DNA of 64,000 bases from positions 246,637-310,636 of the forward strand of contig QKWP01000249.1 in the NCBI GenBank assembly GCA_003550325.1. Direction: 5' to 3'. The notes under the pieces were generated by a model that searched no databases, was not told where the DNA came from, and saw only the letters and a program-made list of their open reading frames with translations. Source of the DNA: Gigaspora rosea. Its lineage: Eukaryota; Glomeromycota; Glomeromycetes; Diversisporales; Gigasporaceae. Shown piece after piece: positions 56,971-64,000 of this stretch. The number at the start of each line of letters is the position of its first letter. Positions within the stretch are counted from its first letter, which is position 1. Made by a program: the position numbers and the translations under genes.

Positions 56971-57514
56971 TTCTGTTAGATGAAGTTATAGAGATTATAT
57001 TTTAGTTTTTATAAGGTTTTTAAGTGTTTTGAACATTTTTACTTAGAGTCTCTAATCCTGTTATTTAGTATGTTTTAAAGATTTAAGCACCTAATGATCG
57101 ATAATATTCTTTATAATTTATCTATTATAATTTAGAAAATAACTAATAATCATCATAGGTGATTATCACTTATAATCTATAATGCAAAATCAAAATAAAC
57201 ATAAAGGTTAATAATAAAATTTAGCATAGAATTTTTTTTTGTATAAAAAAAGTAGCTTCATGGACAAAATTTTAGAGTAAAAGCAATTTTAGCAATTTTT
57301 TTATTTTTTTATACAAAATTGATCTACATATTACACCTGATTCTGAATTTTAATTGGCAAATTGACTAGATAATATAATTTCCTATAATTTATTGATTTA
57401 TTATTAATAAATAACATTACGAAATTATATATATAAATATATATCGATTACTAACCAAACAGATATATATCAATATTAATCACCCCTGTCGATTCTAATT
57501 ATTTTAGAAAGTAA

Positions 57515-57632
57515 TCGATACCTATCTGGTTTTATGGCTATCGATAGTAATCGATAGTGATATGAATTGATAGTTATCCAGTTTTATGGCTATCGATAGT
57601 AATCGATAGCGATTTGAATCGATAAATAACTA
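57515..57632. repeat. Tandem repeat, about 58 bp x 2, ATCGAT-rich
   Basis: ggttttatggctatcgatag / cagttttatggctatcgata followed by taatcgatag(t/c)gat(a/t)tgaat occurs twice. Surrounding DNA also has ATCGAT palindromes. Confidence 0.8.
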
Positions 57633-57639
57633 TATAAAA

Positions 57640-58929
57640 ATCGAATGCACGATTAAGATCAACTCTAATTTATTAAAAGTTTCAAATAAGCATATATATT
57701 ATAAATAATAAATTTAAAAGCAAACTATCAATCAATTTTTTTTTAAGCTTCATATCCATCTGATCTTTATTAGCAAATTACATAAAAGCTACATAATTTA
57801 ATACACTAATTTTAGAGACCGAACTAAGCCGGCTGCCCGAATTGGTGCCCAACTTTGGCTACTGCACTGAAATGGTTTGCTCATACTCAAGCGACAGTCT
57901 TTTCCATCAACAAGAAGTATAGCACTGCCTGGCTTCAGAAAACCAACCACAGAATCCATTCCACCTAAAAACTTCTTCTCATAAAGAAGAATAAAAAAGG
58001 GGAAAAGATTAAAGGGGGGACGATATCTAAACGACTAACCAAATAACCAACCAAAAATACAACCAAAATAAAGAAATAGAAAAAGAAAAACCAAAGAAAA
58101 AGCAAAGAAAGAATAGAAACTGTAGATGCTAACACGTCTAGCATAAACGGTAAAAATTATATAATACCACAATACTAATGTCTATCAGTGTATTATATGT
58201 ACAGATATATAAAAAAGAAGAACGAAACTAAAAAAAGATAAGAAATTTTTCACGTGTTCTCCAGATCCAATCACGTCATTTGTTGTTTATTTGTATGTAG
58301 CGACCAAATCTACATGTGACGGCGCCAGTCCCGATTCGGATCATCCCAATTCAAAAGGAGTAAACACTGCTGATCTTTTGGAGAGGTAAGCTAGGATTCC
58401 CACTTTTTGGCGAAAATTTTGAAAAAATCCAAAGAGAAGTATGACAATACTCAAAAGAAATTTAAAAGAGAGGGTGCAGTTGGAAAACTCAATTTTTTGT
58501 TGTTCCCTATTTTTTTACCATAGGAAACTTCGTCAACGGAAGAAAACTTTAATTTCCACCAAAATTTCTCATACAAGGGCTCCACCTTCTGCCAGTTATC
58601 TTGTAAAAGTATGCTTTTGGCTTGCATGTCGAATATATAAAGGAGTCCCCAGAAAGTTAGTTGACCTTTATAAAAACTGTTTTCTTGTATTATCCTACTA
58701 TAAATTAAGTATAGGCAACTCTCTAACAAAAAACTTCTTGTTTTTCTTCTGTTGGTAATTTGGTTCGAGTGATCATTGGAAAGAGTTCCAATTCTATCCT
58801 TTTGGTATCAATCAATTCAATATTAATGCAATCTCATTTTTTATTAGCATTGTTACAAATATAAACAATACAATTAGAAAACATTAATCAATCTGCAATT
58901 AGCCAATATAAAACTATATACCAGTATTA
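57640..58929. other. Intergenic; possible unrecognised exon at about 58310-58386
   Basis: At 58311-58386 a plus-strand segment reads CDGASPDSDHPNSKGVNTAD and LLER and ends in a consensus donor (gagag followed by gtaagct). Nothing upstream or downstream could be joined to it convincingly. Overlapping frames of 105 and 92 codons on opposite strands at 58441-58758 have no domain. 57820-57990 is less AT-rich and might be an old coding remnant. Confidence 0.35.
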
Positions 58930-59030
58930 AGAAAAAGAAAAAAGAAAGAAAGAAGAAAGAAAGGAGAAAGAAAAAAGAAAGAAAAAAGAAAGAAAAAAGA
59001 AAAAAGAAAAAAAATAAAAGAAAAAAAAGC
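58930..59030. repeat. (GAAA)n/(GAAAA)n microsatellite
   Basis: About 100 bp of almost pure purine made of gaaa and gaaaa units, directly downstream of the minus-strand gene remnant. Confidence 0.95.
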
Positions 59031-59818
59031 ACCTAATCCATCATGGCACAATCTAAAAGTTCTTTTTCAGCATTAGCATCTTCTATTTGTTTAGAAAGAT
59101 AATCACGAGCTTTATTATATTTATCTTGAGAACGAACTATTTATAGACCCCAAATGCTTCATCCATTTCCTCTTCCGAATATTGCATTGAGGAGCCCGAT
59201 CGTGATAATGGTTCAGGTGTGTAATTGGTCTGAGGAGAGTTCATTCGAGACCTATGTTCATTAGCCTCCAGCTTTTCGTCCATTATTGCTTCGGCGGAAC
59301 CATAAGAGGGACCACTACTATTGTAATCATTCTACAATGTAAAGCCCATTAATTTTGTGTTGATATAAAGCAATATAAAGAGATATACGACAAACACTTA
59401 CCAAAAACTTTTCTATGCGACATTTTATATGTTTCTCTGTACATTTGACACTTTGTGATCGAGGGTTTAGGATTATATCGCACACGACCAATGTGAACAC
59501 ACAGTGATCGTGGGTCAAAGTAGGTACCGCAGCCGTGGAGAAGGCATTCCTTGCAATCAAATCAATCCAGTAGGCTCCACTTTTATTTTGTACAAAAAGT
59601 GAGCAGAAGCAATCAGCAACCTCAACATTTTGCTTCTACCTCACAATCTTGGACGCACCAGCGTTACTTTTCAATAGGGGAGTTTTTCAGCTCCAAAAAC
59701 CTTCCAAATCAAATTTCTAACATTTTGGAACGCCACGGCCCAGTAATTTTTCATTTTTGCTAGCAACTGGTAAAATAAAATAATGAATGTTATTGTTATA
59801 AAAGTATAAATAAAATTA

Positions 59819-60075
59819 AATGAATATTAAAAAAAATAATTAAATGATATTATGCGATCAAATGAATATTAAAAAAAAAATAATTAAACGATATTATGCG
59901 ATCAAATGAATATTAAAAAAAAATAATTAAACGATATTATGCAATCAAATAAATATTAAAAAATAATAATTAAATGATATTATGCGATCAAATGAATATT
60001 AAAAAAAATAATTAAACAATATTATGCGATCAAATGAATATTAAAAAACAAATAATTAAACGATATTATGTGATA
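59819..60075. repeat. Tandem repeat, about 43 bp x 6, inside an intron
   Basis: Units of the form atgaatattaaaaaaaataa ttaaacgatattatgcgatcaa. They lie between two probable exons of the minus-strand gene. No unique spacers, so this is not a CRISPR array. Confidence 0.95.
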
Positions 60076-60735
60076 ATAAATGTTAGAAATCAACATACTC
60101 CACTGAGCCATTCCGTATGAAAACGGTTTGTGAATTCATTAGCGCTAATGTTAAATTCGGGATATTTGTTGTCAAGGTAGTCCTTCAAGGACTTTTGATT
60201 ATTTGTTAAGATGGATATAAATTTTGCAAAAATAAACGTTTTACAACGTTTGTATATATATCCTATAATTTAAATCGTATAGTTTAGAACTTGCCCACAG
60301 CTTATAGTTAAATAAAGCAAAGCCAGAGCAGAGCCACTTACATCCAGTACTTGAGGGGAAAGGTCGTTTTCCTTTTCTTTTCTTTGCTGCTTTAATTCGT
60401 CTTTGATTTCTTTTACATCTCAGCGAAGCTCCTTCACTAACAGATACAAGTATCTGTTTTGCTTGAGTATTTTCTGTTCATTACCTGCATTAAGTTGACT
60501 ACCGCGGGAGCGATCTCCAACAAAAAAGGAGGGGAAAAAAAATTTTCAAAAAAAAAAAAGGTTTCCATTCAAAAGCATTCAAAACAAAAAAATATATTCA
60601 AAACAAAAAACACTTAAAATAGTTACTATTTTGTCTGCTGATTAGTTGATCTCTCATGTGATTGACCTCGAATTTCATGTTGTAAAGATAGGGATTGATT
60701 TCTAACAGTATTTTCTGGAGATGAATGGCGAGAAC

Positions 60736-60890
60736 GTCGAGATTGAGATAGCTGTCGAGATTGAGATGGCTGTCGAGATTGAGATGGTTGTCGAGATTGA
60801 GATGGTTGTTGTCGAGATTGAGATAGTTGTTGAGATTGAGATAGTTGTCAGATTGAGATAGTTGTCAAGATTGAGATGGTTGTTGTTGAT
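60736..60890. repeat. Coding 18-bp repeat (SQSRQx) of the minus-strand gene
   Basis: gtcgagattgagat(a/g)g(c/t)t units, about eight, two of them altered in length. In one frame they encode S-Q-S-R-Q-P/L, in another L-N-L-D-N-H; the length changes shift the frame. Confidence 0.85.
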
Positions 60891-60984
60891 TATTTTCATT
60901 CTTGAAAAAATACTATGAATGCTTGCAATACTTTCGATTGAATCTGAAGAATCATAATCAAAATAATTATTATAATTATTATCA

Positions 60985-61070
60985 TCGAGAGTAGGAGGGT
61001 TAGCGATATCATCAGAATTAATAGGAGGGTTAGCGATATCATCAGAATTAATAGGAGGGTTAGTATAAGT
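60985..61070. repeat. Coding 30-bp repeat, x 2.5 (NPPINSDDIA)
   Basis: aggagggttagcgatatcat followed by cagaattaat occurs twice, with a further partial copy on each side. On the minus strand it gives N-P-P-I-N-S-D-D-I-A in the N-terminal exon. Confidence 0.9.
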
Positions 61071-61118
61071 TGTTTCGGTATTGGATGTTTTAGAAGGGTT
61101 GTTTGAGTTGTTTGACAT

Positions 61119-61812
61119 TTTCAAAAATGAAAAAAAATTATTTACTTTCAAACAACAAAAATCTGTATTTTATATATTTATGTATTAATTAAATCTAATG
61201 ACGGTAATCGTAAGTTATCGTTATGTAAAGAATGAAAATACTTATTTTTCGTTTTGTCATTATACTTGTACATGTGATTTATTGCGTTGTTAATTTCCGT
61301 CTGAGAATAAATTGCATATGTTATTATACCGTATAATCGCATAGGGGCATTATTTTGAATTTGGCCTGAATTAAGCTTAATTTAAGCCAAAATAGTTTAA
61401 ACTGATTTATATTGATAATGCGATTAATATTGATAGTATTCGATTTAAACCAATTTAAACAATATTCTTCTAAATACTAGGATAATGCATAGCATTGTGT
61501 GTCTGAATCACAATAACAACTAAAATCTAATTTCATTTTTTGATGCAATACAAATCAAAAAAATACGATACATCAAATGTAACTATTATACGCATGCGAA
61601 CAGATACCAAATACAGAAGTTACATTTTTGGTATTATTATTATTGATGCATCAAAAATGTAACTTTTGTATTACCTTACATAAACATATAAAGTCCTCCG
61701 CTACGCTCCAAAAACTAGACTCTAATATTATCGATTACTATCATTTTTCCATTTCTTCGTCTTTATTCTCTTTTCTTCTCTTTTCTTTCGGGGTTTCTCT
61801 TTTTCTCTCAAA
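61119..61812. other. Divergent intergenic region with a partial palindromic MITE
   Basis: Lies between the minus-strand gene remnant and the plus-strand transposase. 61329-61400 (accgtataatcgcatagggg, gaattaagcttaatttaagc) is half of the palindromic MITE family. 61605-61665 contains the small inverted pair agaagttacatttttggta / catcaaaaatgtaactttt. The pyrimidine-rich stretch before 61813 (ttctcttttcttctctttt) may be the transposase promoter. Confidence 0.5.
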
Positions 61813-62532
61813 ATGCGTTGGCAGTGTGAGCATTACAATAGAGAATTTTCAAAATTACACACATTAACTCAACATGTTTCACAAAAACATCCTCACCTTC
61901 AAAGTTCTCCAAATCAGGAAGTCTCCAATGAACAAGTGGATGTTGATATTTGGGAGCTTCCAGAAGATTATCCTAATTATGATTCTTCAGAATATGGGGT
62001 AAATGGTTAATTATCTTCTTATTAATATAGTAAACGTTATTAATCGATTATTTTTATATAGAGCGAATATATGGAAAGATCTGCAAGCTCAGTTGCGCAT
62101 TCTTTCATGGAAGCAGAACTTCATCAAATGGATAATATGACTCAAGGCGATGCATCTCAAAATACGTCTAATGTGAGTGATATCGAAGACTATGAAGATA
62201 TATCGTTTGCAACTGAGTCATATGAAATAGGCCTTGAAGACTACGAAGGGGCCTCATTTGATGAAGCTTTTCAGGACTTGTATCACCTACGAACAGTCGA
62301 ATGGCCTAACGATGCATATCGTGAATTTATAGAGATTATTAATAAATATCGGCTATCAAATTCAGCTGGTGATGCTTTTATAACCTTCTTCAATAAATTC
62401 TCAAATTTGGATATTTCGCCACTTCCACCATTAACAAAGGCAGGAAAGGAATTTCTTGATGACACTATCGTTCCTTATATGATGTTTAAGGAAGTTCCTG
62501 TTATAACGTTTCAAAACATTGAATATGTATTT

Positions 62533-62584
62533 TACTATCGATCATTAATAAAGACTATAAAGTCTTTATTAATGATCGATAGTA
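62533..62584. repeat. Perfect 24-bp-arm palindrome inside the transposase ORF
   Basis: tactatcgatcattaataaa gact (62533-62556) is followed by ataa and its exact reverse complement (62561-62584). The stretch is translated in the open frame (YYRSLIKTIKSLLMIDSI). It would form a strong cruciform or RNA hairpin. Confidence 0.95.
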
Positions 62585-63276
62585 TTAATCAGTCACTAGT
62601 CCTTCAATATGAAGATAAAAAAGAAGTAAAGAACGGTGTAGAGTGTAGAATCTTCAGGGAACAATACCATAGTAATTGGTGGAAGCGAGAAGAATCAGAT
62701 TTACTTCTTGGGCAGCATTTGCTGTTACTTATACTTTATTCGGATGCAACAACCCTGGACCACCTGGAAAATCTTCTGGGCATCCCAAGTTTTTATCGCT
62801 TGGAAACATTCCCAATCATCAAAGAAATAAACCAGAATCCAAAGCATTAATTGGATACCTTCCGATCTTGAAAGCCATGGATTCTAAAACAAAAAACTCT
62901 GATAAATTCCGAATGGCTCAAAGAGAAGTCTTCCAGAAGTGTTTGACAACTCTTCTCGAGCCCATTGTCGAAGGGCCTGAGCTTCACTTTGTCATTCGTG
63001 GAGATATAATTACTTTTATTCCACGTATATCTATAATTATTGCGGACATGGTTGAAGCTGATAAGTTTACAAACGTTTATTAACCATCCTGCTCAAGACA
63101 GACATGTGCAAAGTGCTTGGTTTCAAGAGATGACTTGAATAATACAAATTTGACAAAAATAATTCCAAGAACTCCAGATGCTATGAAACAAGCGATTAAT
63201 AGCAGAGAAGATAAGGATTATTCAATTCATTCTGAAAAAATTGCATTTTGGGAAATAAGGTATAGTGAATTAATCC

Positions 63277-63505
63277 TAGTGTCTGAAATTGGGTTGCGGA
63301 CTGCATACTATTTATAAGTTTCCGCAACTAAAATCTGAAATGCATATGCAGTTCTACAAATAATATTTCTGAATTTGCATATAGGTATGTTCGAATTTGT
63401 ATATAGAAATGTTCATATGCGCAACTAAACTCATATAATCTGCAAGTAGATTTGTTATTTAGTTGCAGGTCCGCAACTAAATTAAAAATTGAATTTCAGA
63501 CACTG
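63277..63505. mobile_element. hAT-like MITE (229 bp) in the transposase gene
   Basis: tagtgtctgaaatt (63277-63290) and aatttcagacactg (63492-63505) are inverted ends differing at the first base (T for C). Inner arms ttgcgga / tccgcaac also pair. Flanking 8-mers do not match, as expected because the next MITE abuts its right end. Interrupts the transposase after AFWEIR. Confidence 0.75.
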
Positions 63506-63769
63506 CCGTGTACATACCGGGAGACAAGTTTTCTGTTATGTACGTGGTAGACTACTATAGATCTGCCAAATAACTAGATTGATATCGGTAACATAACAGC
63601 AAAACATTGGATATCCAAATATTTTCTCTTAGCACTCTTAGCCCTAAAAGTAAGATATCGAGATATTCTAATATTTTTCTTTTAATACTGATATAATCTA
63701 GGAATTTGGCAGCTCTATGGTAGACTACTGTATAAATATAACAGGATACTTATCTCCTGGTATATACTG
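63505..63769. mobile_element. Long-TIR MITE abutting the hAT-like MITE
   Basis: The left arm cgtgtacataccgggagaca ... gtggtagactactatagatctgccaaa matches, inverted, the right arm tttggcagctctatggtagactactgta ... tctcctggtatatactg, about 65-70 bp each with moderate divergence. The right end ACTG recalls pogo-like elements. Non-coding. Confidence 0.7.
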
Positions 63770-63871
63770 ATATATATCGATTAACCTGTGGATATTTTAG
63801 TTTATTATCATCATATTTTTGTACTAAAAATATATATTGTTATAAATAATATGAAGCTATAATATCTGATT
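63770..63871. other. AT-rich remainder between the MITEs and the resumed transposase frame
   Basis: About 100 bp with stops in all frames, either a third insertion remnant or diverged coding sequence. Confidence 0.5.
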
Positions 63872-64000
63872 GAATGCATGCTTTGGATCTTGGTCTCTTC
63901 AAGTATATGCTTGATTATACAAAAGAACTCTTATATGAACAATGTGGGGGCCAAGTGTTTCAAACTTTTGAACAGCAATTAATATTGATTCCACGATACC

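Larger units (their letters stand above)
59033..61118 (-). pseudogene. Degenerate multi-exon gene of unknown function
   Basis: Minus strand, probable start at 61118 (MSNNSNNPSKTSNTETTYTN), stop TAG at 59033-59035. Probable exons: 61118 to about 60650 (acidic/N-rich N-terminus with NPPINSDDIA repeats, then an SQSRQ repeat); 60514-60342 (NEQKILKQNRYLYLLVKELR, then EIKDELKQQRKEKEN, coiled-coil-like); 60262-60099 (KSLKDYLDNKYPEFNISANE, FTNRFHTEWLSG); 59766-59402 (SGAYWIDLIARNAF, THDHCVFTLVVCDIILNPRS); 59331-59033 (GSAEAIMDEKLEANEHRSRM, QDKYNKARDYLSKQIEDANA). Donors and acceptors fit GT-AG, but there is an in-frame TGA in exon 2, frame changes in exons 1, 4 and 5, and phases do not all match. I do not recognise the family. 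Confidence 0.5.
61813..64000 (+). pseudogene. C2H2 finger + Plavaka-type transposase, partial and broken
   Basis: Exon 1 (61813-61998) encodes MRWQCEHYNREFSKLHTLTQ with HVSQKH: a C2H2 finger whose second Cys is Tyr. Intron 61999-62061. Exon 2 carries an acidic linker, then SNWWKREESDLLLGQHLLLL, ILYSDATTLDHL, SSGHPKFLSLGNIPNHQRNK, KALIGYLPILKAM, FQKCLTTLLEPIVEGPELHF, IIADMVEAD and CAKCLVSRDDL. The SDxTxL...H-P-x-x-L-x-LGNI...P order is the signature of Plavaka transposases (CACTA-related, fungal). A one-base loss near 62765 and a TAA at 63081-63083 interrupt it. After AFWEIR the gene is split by two MITEs (63277-63505, 63505-63769). It resumes at about 63872 as MHALDLGLFKYMLDYTKELL and runs past the window end. 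It would catalyse cut-and-paste transposition; this copy cannot. Confidence 0.82.

Noticed and set aside
58441..58758. Overlapping frames of 105 and 92 codons on opposite strands
   Set aside because: Mutually exclusive, no domain, and no start or splice context that favours either.
59819..60075. CRISPR-like array
   Set aside because: Repeats are contiguous tandem units without unique spacers, and the DNA is eukaryotic.

Overview
The window is AT-rich eukaryotic DNA. Genes have short GT–AG introns, and transposon debris, tandem repeats and decayed multigene-family members are dense. Sel1-repeat/kinase fusions, kinases with a HADFHSGN or HRDLHSGN catalytic loop, F-box/LRR paralogues, bicistronic LINEs and a Plavaka-type transposase together point to a Glomeromycotina fungus of the Rhizophagus irregularis type. 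That assignment rests on family recognition, not on a database search. One 181-base N gap (13219-13399) shows it is a draft scaffold.

Layout. 0-1.8 kb: kinase pseudogene with two in-frame stops. 3.9-8.4 kb and 21.5-25.8 kb: two direct copies of a segmental duplication, each with an F-box/LRR gene and a shorter F-box fragment on the minus strand, all broken. The first copy also carries a LINE 3' fragment. Between them is a nearly complete LINE on the minus strand (13202-21162) with an exact 18-bp target-site duplication. It has a repeat-containing ORF1, a start/stop-overlapping ORF2 and a nested hAT-like MITE. 26.2-28.7 kb: remnants of a minus-strand Sel1 + kinase gene. 30.2-32.0 kb: an odd 1.7-kb element built from chained fold-backs of short CGACA-type motifs. 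36.2-38.8 kb: the only gene that reads cleanly from start to stop, a five-exon gene coding an N-terminal helical (MLKL-like) domain, a pseudokinase and Sel1-like repeats. 40-50 kb: a MITE cluster, an F-box + ribonuclease-inhibitor-type LRR pseudogene carrying three insertions, and a 2.2-kb tandem-repeat region. 51.5-54.5 kb: a Sel1 (about 16 near-identical repeats) + kinase gene with two apparent one-base frameshifts. 55.6-56.3 kb: a CpG-rich MITE whose older relative at 9.4 kb has lost almost every CpG. 59-61 kb: a decayed multi-exon gene of unknown function. 61.8-64.0 kb: a C2H2 + Plavaka-type transposase pseudogene that runs off the window end and is split by two MITEs.

How the parts relate. 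The genes form no pathway; there are no operons. The recurring theme is expansion and decay of signalling families (kinase, Sel1, F-box/LRR) in a transposon-rich compartment. At least ten independent MITE or fold-back types can be bounded by terminal inverted repeats. The pseudokinase gene resembles the domain logic of necroptosis executioners (helical bundle + inactive kinase) and is the most interesting intact gene.
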